From assembly GCF_001625195.1 (NCBI RefSeq), contig NC_054389.1:6568520-6632519 (forward strand): a stretch of DNA of 64,000 bases, given 5' to 3'. The translations under genes and the position numbers were made by a program. Source of the DNA: Drechmeria coniospora (lineage: Eukaryota; Ascomycota; Sordariomycetes; Hypocreales; Ophiocordycipitaceae). The notes beneath the pieces are model-generated. The model was given only the letters and a program-made list of their open reading frames with translations, made no database searches and was not told where the DNA came from. Positions 35,345 to 47,135 of this stretch are shown here, one piece after another (the first letter of the stretch is position 1; each line of letters begins with the position of its first letter).

Positions 35345-36883
35345 ATGGCTCGCTTCGTCGACCTCGAGGAGAGCGGTGACGATGAAGCTTTGGGCGAGGA
35401 CCATGTGCAGAGGGAACTTCAGATACGGGCTGCGACCGGCGGCACGGCTTCGTGCGCCATGGTCAACCCTGACGAGACTCCGGGACGGCCACCGACCATC
35501 TCCAACGTCATCACCGAGGCCTTTTCCTGCTATCCGTGCGTCGAAGCCTCCGTCCCGCATCGTCTCTGCTCTTCCCGGTTGTTCCTGCGGCTAATGCCAA
35601 GTGCGGCGCGCAGCATCGTCATCGCCATCGTCTCGTCCATCGACCTCACCACCCTCGACGCGTTGGCTCGCACCTCGCGTGCCATTCACAACGGCCTCGT
35701 GCAGTTCCACGACATCCTGCTCGCCTCGACGCTACGCTGCTCCAACGACAGCGTCCCCGTCGACGGCGACCAGGTTCTGCGGTACCGAGCTCGCGCGAGC
35801 AGCTGGCGCCACATGGAGGATGGCCACGGCCACCGCGGCAAGTACGGGAGCTGCGCCCGGGACATGGTGGACGAATGTCGCCGGTGCGGCCACGTCGTCT
35901 GCAGGGTGGGTGCCGTCATTCCGCCCCAGACGAATGCCACGGCATGACCTGACGGCCCGTGCAGAACTGCGCCATGAAGGCGCCGGCGCCCGTCGCGCTT
36001 CGTGAGCGGCACCGCCGACTCTGCGTCGCGTGCTCGCGCGCGCCCATCCCTCAGCTCCTCCATCCACCCCTGGACGCGGGCACCTCCGTCTCCTCCGAGG
36101 CGGTCCGGCGCGCCATCTGCCGGTGCGACTCCGCAGGCGTCTGGCTCTGCCTTGCCTGCGGTCGCAACATTCGCGGCGCCGACCACGAGTACCAACGGTG
36201 CGGCTCACCCCATCGAGGCCACTCGCCGACCGTGTCGAGGGCGTGGCTGACGACGGAGCAGCATATGGCGCTGGAGAAACCAGTACGGCGAAGCTCTCGG
36301 CGGCTTGGGCACCGGCATCGGCGACGGCGACCGGGGCGTCATCTGCGGCCGCGAGCAGAACTGCCTCGCCGCCCGGGACCTCGAGCAGGAGATTGACTGC
36401 GACGCCGAGGACGTGCGCGACACCGGCCACGCGCCGTGGCACGCCGAGCTCCCATCGCCGGCTTCCCCGGCGACGACGTCCTCGATGGCTTCCGCCGGCA
36501 CCCACGGGTCTCCGTTTGGCGCCAACACGCCCATCACGTCGCTCATGGACGAGTTCCGACACGAGAACGAGCGTACGCCGTCGCCGCAGCACGGCCCGGG
36601 ATATGAGCGCCACGAGATTGAGGGGATCGGCGGGAGGGTGAAGCGCAAGCTCGTGCGCATCGTGCGCGTCGGTGCCTGCGTGCCCGAGAGGATCGACGAG
36701 CAGGGCTGCGGCGGCGACGGTGTGCTCGCGGCGGAGACGACGGGCATCGCTCGAAGCTGGTGCGGGTGGTGCTGGAGGGTCATTCCGGGCAGAAAGGACA
36801 TTGACGGCGGGGAGGAGTCCTGCGGCGGCGGCGGCGGCGGCGGAAGCCCTCTCGGTGACCCCAGCCACGCTGGCTGTCGTTGA
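35345..36883 (+). CDS. Conserved F-box-like protein with Cys-rich region
   Basis: Three exons (35345-35905, 35965-36197, 36262-36883) join in frame to give 471 aa. An F-box-like segment lies at about residues 80-120 (SIVIAIVSSIDLTTLDALARTSRAIH). It is followed by a Cys-rich block: DECRRCGHVVCRNC, then RRLCVACSRAP, ICRCDSAGVWLCLACG, and later VICGREQNC, which looks like paired CxxC zinc sites. The sequence IWRWRNQYGEALGGLGTGIGDGDRG is highly characteristic of a conserved family in Sordariomycetes that I know only as F-box/hypothetical proteins. The C-terminus is a basic segment plus a poly-Gly run (GGGGGGG from a CGG repeat near 36825-36845). A role as a substrate receptor for an SCF ubiquitin ligase is plausible but inferred. 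The exact start codon is uncertain. Confidence 0.78.
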
Positions 36884-37100
36884 GGAGCGCAGACCCGTTC
36901 GAAAGGCAAAAGGTATAAAACGTTCAGCGGGGCCATGTTCAATGCCATCAAAGGCGTATTTCATATCGGTGTTTGGTCATTGTGCGGCGAGCCCCTCGAC
37001 GTGGGAGTGTGCCGTGGCTCAAAATATGCAGTATTGCTACACGTGGGCCGCTTTCCTCCCGCCCGAAACAGGCGGCACGGCCCATGATGCGATGTCGGCG

Positions 37101-37742
37101 TCATAGCTCGCCACGGTACAGCATCTCGGCCCTCCTCCTGCGATCCTCCCTCGCCTGCGTCTTCTTGGGTCCCCATCGGGCCATTTTCCGATCCAACTTG
37201 CTCCTGAGCCAGTCGAGGTGGCCGGCCGGTGCGGGGGCAACCATCTTGACGAATATGGGCGAGCAGTCGAACTTTTGCGCCAGATGACCGACGCTCCACT
37301 TGACGGGATCCTCGGATCTCAGACGCTTCATCTCGGCGATGTCCTCCTCCTTGAGGTGATAGGTGGGCTCGCGTCTGTGATAGCGCATCACGGGCGGAAG
37401 GTTGGCTTGCTCCTCGCCCGAGCCGAGCGCCGCCGCGTCGGCACCTCCTCGCATGCGCAAGAGGGCGAGCCGACGGGGGTCGTCGAGCGGGAGGAAGAGG
37501 AAAGGCGTGTGGGCGGGCGAGGCCTCGGAGGCTGGCGGGTTGTAGATGATGGAGTCGGCGGCGGGGAAAGGGGCGGAGCGGTCGGGAAGGAAAGAGTCGT
37601 GCGGCGCTATTTTGAGCGAGCGTTTCGTGCGAGCCGTCGTCTTGTGGCCGCGGGTGCATGTGAAGGGCAGGAGAGAGGGCGTGGAGGAGGAGCGGAGGTT
37701 GAGCAAGCGCGCTGCCGGCCGAACAAGGGGTCGCAGTTCCAT
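37101..37742 (-). CDS. mrpl20: Mitochondrial large-subunit ribosomal protein mL58 (MRPL20)
   Basis: Single-exon gene of 213 aa on the minus strand, starting at the ATG at 37742 (MELRPLVRPAARLL). The basic, acid-poor N-terminus is a mitochondrial presequence. The body carries TTARTKRSLKIAP, the IIYNPP box, FLFLPLDDPRR, and the helical YHLKEEDIAEMKRLRSEDPVKWSVGHLAQKFDCSPIFV block typical of fungal mL58. The basic C-terminus ends in MLYRGEL. It is a component of the 54S mitoribosomal subunit. It is tail-to-tail with the F-box-like gene (217 bp between stops). Confidence is high from the diagnostic helix-turn-helix-like block. Confidence 0.88.
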   Translation of the reverse strand: MELRPLVRPAARLLNLRSSSTPSLLPFTCTRGHKTTARTKRSLKIAPHDSFLPDRSAPFPAADSIIYNPPASEASPAHTPFLFLPLDDPRRLALLRMRGGADAAALGSGEEQANLPPVMRYHRREPTYHLKEEDIAEMKRLRSEDPVKWSVGHLAQKFDCSPIFVKMVAPAPAGHLDWLRSKLDRKMARWGPKKTQAREDRRRRAEMLYRGEL

Positions 37743-40429
37743 GCCGGGACGAGTCTGAGCCGCTGTCGCGCGGACAGGGGCGGAATGGCAGCTCGTCGCA
37801 ATGCGTCTGAGAGGACTCGACCTTTCGACAGACCTGGATTCGACGAGGCGGGGGCGAGTGGCCGCGTAGAAGAAGAGGGTCAAAAGTTTGTCGCGTGATG
37901 GGAGCTCCGAATTGCTTTGCTTCAAGTTTTCACAAGCACGATGCTGGCTTCTGCTTACTTAATCGTGGAACCTCACCCGCATCATCTGCGGAGCACTAGT
38001 ACTTAAGTACTTGTACTCCGTACTGTACCGGAGTACTTACTGTACGGAGTATTCTGTACGGAGTATCTTGTTCACTTGACACCAAATACTGTACAGTACA
38101 TGAAAGTATAGAGTTCTTATTACTTGTAAATTAGTAGTATTAATATTCGTACGTGTACTTTACGTACAAGTGCGGAGTACTGTTAGTTGTAAATCTTGAA
38201 GGCCCATGTGTAAAAGGCAGTTCTGCGCATGTGTCATGTCACGTGATACATGGTCTCGGTGATACACCATCGTGTACAGATCTTGCACGACGAGCAGGGA
38301 CTAGTATTACATGTTACAAGTACACATGTTGTTGCATATGGTACATTAGATAATACGTACGGTAAGTACGGATACTACGTACGGAGTAAGTAATTAAGTA
38401 GTAAGTAGTTAGTTGTACTGTAGGTGTCGGCGTACAAGTAGCTTTAGGTGTTGGTGTACAAGCAGTTGCACATGTAATCCGTACTGTGCTGTAAGTAAGT
38501 ACAACTAAGTAAGTACAGTTTCAAGTACAACCAAGTACTCCGTACTCCGTACAGTATCCGTAAGTAAGTACAGTAAGTACTTGCTCAATTCCGGAATAGT
38601 CCTAGTCTCTTTGCAGTGCCAAACTCGAACCTCCCTTATACTAGGAACTAGCAGGTACGCAACCGTGCAGTAAGCAATGTTTCAGAATTGTCTGACAGGG
38701 CTTCCCAAAACGACCATGGTGTGCTGCAGCAAGTACCTACCGAGTACGGAGTACATGCACTCCATACCTGCCCTGTGCACGCAAGCAAGTACACCTACAC
38801 TGACGAATACATCGAATACACCTTCAGCAAGACTCCGTACCCAGCACGAGGCACAGGATCGACGCACATCAGACTTGACGAGCGCATCAAACTTTGCACC
38901 GGCCAATCATCCCCGCGCGCCTGTTGGCCGGCGAGTTCTCTCACGAGCCGGGGTGTCCGCCATACGAATGCCGAGTACGTCTCGTTCTTCGAGGAGTAAT
39001 CGGCCATCACGACACGGACCCAAAGGCTGACGGCGGATGACAGGAAATTCTCTTCACGCGCATGGGACCGACCGTACGATGCGTGTGCCGCAGATGTACC
39101 AGCCGGGTTGCCCAGGGTTGCACGCTGTAGAGCCCGCAGCAGGCGACGAACTAGTGCCCACGTATGAGTACAGATTGGCATGGCGAGTGCCTGAAAGTAC
39201 CCCTACGGATTGGTGAGTAATACGGAGTACTGTACAGATGGTCGAGGAGCTAAATATATCGACCAGGGCGCTCTCCCTGCCCCTGGCATGGCATCGTTAG
39301 CCTGCTTGCGTACGTACCCCTACCCATACGAAGGTATGCAGGGTTTTATTTTTTTCATTTTTTGCCACGCATGATTGCTGCGTGCATCCATCGTTGCCGG
39401 TACCACCGGCAGCTGGAAGGGACTCGTGCTGTACTTGGTTGGGTAGGGTCCGACCGACCGCCTACCTTGGTGGTGCCAACATTCGTTCGACCTCTTCACG
39501 CCGTATTCGGTGACGTGCTTGCGTTCGTCGTCAGCCCCGTCGGCAAGGCGGCATCGATCAATCAGACACCTCGTCGTCGTCCGTCTCCGATGGTCCGACC
39601 GTTCATCGATCCTCTCGGTATTAAACTTGGCCCAATCCCAGGCCGTCCGTGACGGCAAAGCGTCAGCTGCTCGTCCGTCCCCTCCTCGCACATTACTCGC
39701 ACGCTCGTCCCGCCGCTTACCATTCCTCGCACCCACGCACAGCCGGAGCCTATTCATCTTCATCTCTACCTCTCCTCCCCCCCCCCCCCCCACCTCCCCC
39801 CTCGGGCGTCGGATTTTTCATCCCCTCGCCATCGACGACGGCGGCATCGCCATCCTTCCTTTTCGACTCCCCCAGAGAAGGTCCATTCCTCCCGCCTCGG
39901 TCCCTCGCACGCCGCTTGCCCCATCTCGATCCACTATCAGCGCCAGGCGGGTCCCTTGCCCAGCGCTACAGCGGCGGCCCCGTCCGTCGCCTGCCCTGGC
40001 ACCAGGTGCTCCGTTATAGCGTACGAACAGGTGCCTGATAGTTGCTCGCTTACCTCGTCGCCACCGCCGCCGGCAACGATCCATCCACGGCGATCCTTCT
40101 GCTCGACGACGCCTCCCTGTCACTCGAGGGCAGCGGCGAATGACGGATTGAACCCTCCGCTCACCGGTCGGTTGCTCCTCGAAGCTCAACCGTTGTCCCC
40201 GACCTTGGGCTCGACTCGACCATCCTTCGGCTCGGCCATTCATCCGTTCCTCCTCGTCCAAACCGTCGTCTCGTCTCTCTCGTCCCCGACGACCGACGAC
40301 CACCGCCCGGGCCGCCTACCTACCTAACCCATCTGCCCTGCCTGCGTCGTGGTCTTGCTCTTTCGTCGGCCGGACATTGGTGGCCAAGGAAAACACGACG
40401 AAACAGGTCGCCGCCTCGCCCGCTCCACC
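37743..40429. other. 2.7-kb gene-free tract with TACGGAGTA repeats and long CT-rich leader
   Basis: From about 37985 to 38620 it is dense in GTAC, TACTCCGTA and TAAGTAAGTA words. From about 39480 to 40320 it becomes C/T-rich, with a 15-nt C run at 39777-39791, as expected for the promoter and long 5' leader of the following gene. No gene is seen. Confidence 0.55.
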
Positions 40430-41611
40430 ATGAGTCTCGCCGGGGCACCGTCGCTGAAGAGTGGCAGAGACGGCCACGACGACCGAAGCATGCCCGAGGA
40501 CGGCAGCTACGACAGCTCGACGCCCCGCGCCCTCGGCGGTCTCACCGAGGCCGAATGCGAGGTCGTCGACGGCAAAAGGCACGGCAAGGGCAAGAGGCGA
40601 AGCCTTTTCGGCTTCGGCAAGAAAAAGGCCGAGGCTTCGTGCAAGCCGGGCTGCGGCATGGAAACGCCGCCGCTGTCCAAGGAAGGGTCGAAGCCGTCGT
40701 CGGTGCACGACAGGCCTGCGCCGTCGACGCGGCACACAAACGGCTCCCGCGCCGAGCTCGGTCCTCCGCTCTCGCACCCTTCGTCCCCGGTCCGCGGCCT
40801 GTCCTACTCGCCCCGGGTGCCGTCGCCCGCGAGCTCCCAGATCTTCGAGCGAGACGTGCAAGACGGCACGGTGCTGAAGCCGAGCTCGCCGGCCATCCCG
40901 ACGCACATCCGGACGGACAACTACATCCCGCCCGTGCTCGACGATGCCTCCGAGGCCATCACGAACCGCAAGCTCGACCCCGACGCCGTCGAGATCGTCA
41001 CGCACACGTCCCACCAGCCCGCGTCGGTCACCGTCGCCGGCATGGTCACCGCGAGCAGCCCCTGCGAGCAAACGTCGAGCGAATGGGCCGCCGAGCTGGC
41101 GTCGTTTGCCGACCGCGTCGGCCTGTCCCCCGACAACGCGTCCAACTACGGCTCCCTCGACTCGGCCGACGTCCGCCGGCTGTCCTTCATCTCCTTTGCC
41201 GACGTGGTCCAGGCCGAGCACTCGACGGGCCACGCCGCCACCTTTGGGTCGCGCGAGAGCATCCACATGGCCGGCCTGACGTCGATCCCCTCGGCGCTGC
41301 TCAACCGGTCGCCGTCGCCGATCCGCTCGCCCGTCTCCAGCCAGGAGCCGGGCACGAGCCCGCCGACGAGCAATCCCGGCAGCGTGCTGGGCGTCGACGC
41401 GAGCCCTCCTCGCAAGCACGCCGCCGTCGGGGCCTGTGGCGGCGGCGGCGGCCACGCCAACCTCGCGACGTCGAACGACCTGAGCATCGAGACGATGAGG
41501 CAGGCCCTACGACGGACCGGAAGCACCGACTTGAGCAATTTCCGGACCTTTACGGGCAGCGCGCCGACCAGCATGCCTGCCAGCCCCATCGACGGGCCTG
41601 CTCCTCACTGA
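40430..41611 (+). CDS. Conserved fungal protein, Ser/Pro-rich, unknown function
   Basis: Single-exon 393-aa protein from the ATG at 40430 (MSLAGAPSLKSGRDGHDD). It is largely disordered (Ser, Pro, Gly, Ala), with a basic patch GKRRSLFGFGKKK near residue 55 and SP/TP sites throughout. Short ordered-looking segments are IPTHIRTDNYIPPVLDDASEAI (a possible helix) and SEWAAELASFADR. The C-terminal motif SIETMRQALRRTGSTDLSNF is the part most like other Sordariomycete proteins I have seen labelled hypothetical. No enzymatic motif or membrane segment is visible. The RRxS and SP sites suggest phosphorylation. The long CT-rich 5' leader implies strong expression or post-transcriptional control, by inference. 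I do not recognise a function. Confidence 0.75.
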   Translation: MSLAGAPSLKSGRDGHDDRSMPEDGSYDSSTPRALGGLTEAECEVVDGKRHGKGKRRSLFGFGKKKAEASCKPGCGMETPPLSKEGSKPSSVHDRPAPSTRHTNGSRAELGPPLSHPSSPVRGLSYSPRVPSPASSQIFERDVQDGTVLKPSSPAIPTHIRTDNYIPPVLDDASEAITNRKLDPDAVEIVTHTSHQPASVTVAGMVTASSPCEQTSSEWAAELASFADRVGLSPDNASNYGSLDSADVRRLSFISFADVVQAEHSTGHAATFGSRESIHMAGLTSIPSALLNRSPSPIRSPVSSQEPGTSPPTSNPGSVLGVDASPPRKHAAVGACGGGGGHANLATSNDLSIETMRQALRRTGSTDLSNFRTFTGSAPTSMPASPIDGPAPH

Positions 41612-44600
41612 CGGGCCTGCCTCTCGCCGACTGGCCGACGGCATTTTTTCTTCCACTCCACTCCCTCGCCGGCCAGCGAGCTTCGGGGATCGTGTTTCGA
41701 TTTTGATAGGGTAGGAGACATCATGAACTTTCAAGACGCTTTGGCGGCTCGGACCGAGTTGGAGCCGCGTGCGTGCTGCTAGGCGTCCGAGGTATTTTCC
41801 TGCAGTGCTATGCCATGCACCCACACATTTCTTTTGCTTTTCGGTATCTACATGGAAGAGTTTTGTCAACTCTTGTCGGGAGGCACGCGGCAAGGTCGCG
41901 CCCATCGGCCACCCGAATGCTCGCCTGCCGCGTCATCGGCTCCCGTCGGTCGTGGCGAGCGCGAGCGAGGGCAAAGATTGCATGGGTAACACGAGCGAGC
42001 GTTCGCCGAGGGCAGATAGCTTGTATATTCGATTAATATACGGTGCTGTCGTGTATCGATGGAGGGCTGGCATCGCCTACAGGGGTCGTCGTGTTCACGG
42101 CGCAACGCGATGCCAGCTGTGTCAAGTAGAGCGCGGCGTGATGTGCCAACAGAGATGCCACGGTGCAGAGGTAAGCAAGCATATGCAACCGCTTCCCGAT
42201 TTGGCCATCGCTGCTCATGCAAAGTGTCAGCGGCTCGCCACCGGTGACCGACGGTGTTCGGCATCGGCGATGACGGCTCGGAGGCCCTTTCGTCTCTCCG
42301 GTCTGGTCACCGGCCAGGCACGCGCTGTGGACTCGGCATCGTCGTTGGTTCCATCGGACATGCGCGCCGAGCGGAGAGACATGGGTTCCGCATCGTGGTT
42401 CATCGGGGACACCCAGCCATCCTTGGCAATCCCTTTCCTCTACGTCCCGTCACAGTCGAGGGCGAAGAAGGTTTCGAGGAGAACGTCCCCACGTGGGGAA
42501 GGGGACGATGAGCAGGGCTTGGACATTGGACAATGGACGTGCAGGGGCAGGCATGAAGGGCGTGGCAAAAGCCCCCGTGATGGCAAAAATAAAAAAATAT
42601 GAACGAAAAAATAAAAAGGCAGGACGAGAGAAGCGACACAACGGTTCAGGACAACAGCGACGGAGAGCAACAGAATCAGGCATGACCTGTTCTCTCATGG
42701 CCACGGGCTCCCAACGGACAGCTGAGAGAAGGGGCCTGCTGATGGGCTCCGTCTCGGGTCCGCGCTGAGTCTGCCTCGGGCCCACGCTCTTCTCGCTTCC
42801 GTGTTGTGGCCCCATGGCGGACGCATGGAAATGATTCCGATGCTGATCTCGGAGTCGCAGGGGAGGGTGGGGGGGGATTTCGAGATGGACGACGTCGGGT
42901 GTGGTTGGTGTTTCGTTGGACCTCTCATGGCCGTTTCGCACCTCGGGCTCGTCGGCTGAATGTGTGCGGCAGGTGGACTCCTCCTAACGTGAAACACAAA
43001 GGCGGGGGTATTTGCCTTTTCGCTTCTCTCGAGAGCACGAGTGTCGCCTGCTTCTAGCTCCCTCGTCGTATCCGTCCGAGCTTTGGCAGGTGAGTGAAAA
43101 TGGCGAGCCCAAGCCAGCGAGAGGAGAAGAGAAGGTTTATCGTTTGGTACCTTGGCTGGTTCGCTGACGGGGAGGTGCCGCGCCACATCATGTCAGACGG
43201 ATGTACCTACAGCACTGTACTGTACGTGCGAGTGCCTGGTACAGCGGGCGCTCATAGCAATGATAGGGGACGCGGCGTACCTGTAGGTACCACCGCATGA
43301 GGGATTAGCGCACCTGCTACTGACGACGGCCTGGTGTCAAGGTTTGAGCTTTGGTGGATCCCGAGGGCCAGCGCTGCCAGCCATGTAGAGTACAGGCTCC
43401 AAGGAGGTGCCAAGTTGGTTAGTATTAGTAATATTACTAGGTGCCCACATACAGTGCAGTACCGCAAGTATAACTGTATCCTACCAAGTAATCAAGTACT
43501 TGCATGTACTTGCGTGCACTCCGTACTGATGACAACCTCATCGGGAGTTGTTGCCACAAGCAGAGCGCCGTACTCGGTGATTGTACCTGTAGTTGAACAT
43601 GTACAAGCACTGGGCGGCATGCGTACCTTGGCACGTATCTATTGTACTCCATAATAATACTCCGTACTTGCCGTACGAATGATGGCTGCCGTGGTACAAA
43701 GCACATGTCCGTCCATTCGTCAGTCGCTGGAAAGCAGCCTCTCTCCATGGCAGACCATGGTCCGGCGCCACCATCTGCAAGCATCATCTCCAAGCGACGC
43801 CTACTTCGGATCGGTTGGGCTTTGCAGCCGTCGTGTCGAGAGTCCGATCCAGACTACCATGTCTGGCATCTCCAAGGCATCGTCCGCACGGGTGTTTGAC
43901 GAAAGGCCTCCCCCGCTTGGCCATGGGAGCAGAGCGTTTATCTGCCTGCTTCCGCCACTCCATTGTCTCTCGAAGTGCATGCACAGGCAAGGCAGCCGGA
44001 GACTCTTGGTACGAGGAGAGGGTTGTGGCAAGAAACCTCGTGCTACCGAGGCCGATGGGAACAGGAACCAGAGCGTGCAGCACGGCGAGTGCGCTGATGC
44101 GCCTACGTCAGCTCCCCGTACGCCTGATCCGTATGGGCCCACGAACAGCATGGCCGCGGAAAGTGTACCTTTGGGAAATAATGAATATTGTTACTGCTCC
44201 GTGCCCGAAACGGTGCTTGCGTGTCCTGGCACGTGTAACATGTACATGTACCTCCATAAACCCCTCTGCCCCTGCGTTAGTACCTGGTACATATACGTAG
44301 CACTTCGATTTGTCGTTGCATTGGTACCTTGAGCTGTGCACGTTACTCGTCACATGTACGTACCCAGGTCGTACCTAGCCTTGCGTGCGTACGGGTGGAG
44401 CAGCCGCTAGCGGAATGCGGGCTCAGCGGGCGGCTGGGGCGGACGAACGATGCGGATAGCGGCTGGGTTCCAGGGCCATCCCAACAGGACTGCAGTGCAT
44501 GAACGAGCACAGTACTGTACCTAGTACTTACTTACTTACTTGCTTGCCTGTACGAGTACGAAGTTGTACACCCACGGAGCAGACGGGTGCAAGAATCAAT

Positions 44601-44854
44601 CTGCTTCGTAATTACTCCGTACTTGCCATGCTGTACTTGCGTGTACGTACACTTGCTTTCTCACAAGTACATGAACATGTTCTTAGTATGCTTACCTGAA
44701 GCAGGATGGTGTGCAACTAATACTTTCAATCGCTGTTCACTCCTGTACCTGTGCTAGGTACCTGCTAGGTAGTACCATCGACTTAGTGTCCTGCGATACG
44801 ACGGCAGCAGGGATCACCAGCATGTCATCGTTCATGTCAACGTCACGCGGCGCC

Positions 44855-44904
44855 ACGCACCCAGCTCGCACTCAGCACGCACCCAGCACGCACCCAGCAC
44901 GCAC
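44855..44904 (+). repeat. Short tandem repeat (CAGCACGCACC, about 4 units)
   Basis: Units of about 10-11 bp built from cacccagcacg follow one another, the last three nearly identical. Confidence 0.75.
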
Positions 44905-45912
44905 GTACTTCCCATTGCCAGCACGTACATGATCCCGTGGTTGCTGACACGGCGACGTACCGCCATGGAGCGTGTACATTCGTCGTCGCAACGTGGCGCA
45001 AACGCTTGCCAGCGGCCGGATGAGGGAGTGACGGAGTCATTCGGTCGGTGCATGTTTGTTGTTTACCTGCAGTGTCGGTACCAACACTGTCGGTCGGTGC
45101 GAGTGCAGAGAAAATCTCCGTCGTCGTCGCTCCGCCTGCTTCTGGCCTCGCGCCTTGGCTTTCGCCGGCGACGAGGAAGCGCAGCGAGCCCAAGGCCCGG
45201 CGGTCGCACTACCGCCGCTCGCCAAAGCTTATCGCCTCCATCCAGCCTCGACGCGGCCTAGCCCTGGAAGGCCAGTTTCTTCCGGCCGACTTCCATCGAC
45301 GTCCTTTCGCCCCTCATTCTTCCTTCCCTCTCGCCCATCCTCCGCATCCTCCTCCCCCCCGGCATTGCGTCGGCGAGGACGGGAAATTGCCGCACAAACG
45401 CGAGCACCGTCCAGGCCCTGCATCCACCCGTTTCCAGCGGCACGGCCGCTCAGGCCGGCTCGACGTTGCCTCGTGCCCAAGTTCATGCCGGCCCTGCAAG
45501 TGCGGACGAGGGTTGGCCTGTCATTTTTGCTTTCTGCGAGAGCGTACGACGGTCCAGGGGCCACGGCTCCCGCATCTGCCCCTCGGACGCCTCGCCCAAG
45601 GGCCGCGGGCCCGTACTTGAGTGTTCGTAGGTACCTCTGGTGCCTTGAGCAGGTATAGTGCCAGGCTCCGGCAGCCAGCGTAGCTGTCTGTGCACGGCCG
45701 AGAGGAGGGGGACAAAATGTCATCGGCAAGGACTGCCGCGGCCGTGGTGCCCGTTCGTTTTTGTCCCGGGCCTGACGAGAAGACCCTGCACGGGTGATGG
45801 AGGCGTCGTGTCAACCAAACCATAACGGAGACGGGGCTGGCTTCTTATCTTCAACGCTGCCACCCACGCACCAGTACGTGAGGCCGGCCCATGAAGACCA
45901 TGTGGGGACGGT

Positions 45913-45932
45913 GGGGGGGGGGGGGGGGGGGG
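45913..45932 (+). repeat. Poly-G homopolymer (20 nt)
   Basis: Uninterrupted G run in the gene-free tract upstream of the RasGAP gene, comparable to those at 12081 and 23710. Confidence 0.9.
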
Positions 45933-47135
45933 AGGTCCATTGCCTCCGACGATACGGCAGGGCGCACTCGCACACGAAAACCCCAAGGAAGGCGACGGAG
46001 TTGGAGATCGAGTGGCCGTCAACGAGGAACCAGAGGGCATGCTGATGACGAGGGTGACTGACGGTTAGTGACGGTCAGCGAGAGCAAGGGTGACTGACGG
46101 TCGGGATCGGTCAGAGACGGTCGGCGAGCGAGGCGTGAGTGCGGGCGAGGTCGAGGACGAGGACGAGGCTGGCATCTGCCACCAGGCTGGCAGAATGGTG
46201 ACTGCGGTGCTCGCGGAAGTGTACTGTCGGTGTGCAAGTACCCGCTACCGCGGTGACTACCGGACGGAGAGTACATGTACTTGCTGGCTTCGGTGACCGC
46301 AGACACCTACGGGAGCAGCACGCAGCGAACCTCGACGGCCCAGCGGGCCCTTGCCACTAATGTCCGCTGGCGGGAGGGTTACGGAGAAATACTATTACAG
46401 TACCTACAAGACGGGACCAGTACTGCTACCTGCCTGTGCTACACTCGGCCGTACCGTGTACGGTACTAGCACGAGCTAGTCCAGATCGACGCCTCTCCAC
46501 CCAGACGTTCCCCGCTCCTCTCAATCCACCACGACGGGCGAAGCGAGCCACGAAACGTTCACGGCTTTGACTAACGACACCAGAAAGCTCTACCATCGCC
46601 GATACCAAACTCGCCATACTTTCCCTTCCCTCCACACACCCTGCCACTTGCCCCGTTTGCCATCCCCGACTACCCGAATTCTCTCTCTCTCTCTCTCTCC
46701 CCCCCCCCTCCCTCCTCGGTGGCACCTCCTCGGTGGCACCAGCTGGACGACCTCGTATGCGCCATCTGCCTTCTCCGCCGAACCGCAACGCTCGGGACGA
46801 CTTTCAACTTCCGCAACTCCCTCGGCTGCTGACATGGACTCTGCTTCGTCCTCCTGCTACCCATCGTGACGTGACCAGAGGGTACGGCCTAGGCGACAGC
46901 CAGGGCTCGAGAATCGAATCCATCCAGCTCGCTCGCCGAGCCGTCAACGCCAACGCCCGCGGCCCAGCCGACCACCACGGCAGCCGCCAACCCACGCCGA
47001 GGCGACACCACGCCTGACACGACGTCAGGCGTCGGCGAGCACGCCCGACGCCCGACGCTGCGCGACCGCCCTGCTGCCGTCGACGACGACGACGACAAAG
47101 GCTAGCTCGCCCTTCGATGCCGCACGACGACGTGG

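Larger units (their letters stand above)
41612..47135. other. 5.5-kb gene-free tract, largest in the window
   Basis: No coding exon could be supported on either strand. It holds TAC-rich patches (43200-43680, 44200-44780) with TACTCCGTAC words, an 11-bp CAGCACGCACC-type tandem repeat (44855-44904), a 20-nt G run (45913-45932), and a CT-rich leader in front of the RasGAP (46500-46760). Confidence 0.55.

Noticed and set aside
38615..38650. Possible B-box-like stretch (ctcgaacctccc) suggesting a tRNA on the minus strand
   Set aside because: The reverse complement reads ggttcgagttt, which fails the B-box consensus, and no matching A-box or cloverleaf arms could be folded around it.
44855..44904. 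Direct repeats considered as a CRISPR-like array
   Set aside because: Units of 10-11 bp without spacers in a eukaryotic intergenic region; a simple tandem repeat.
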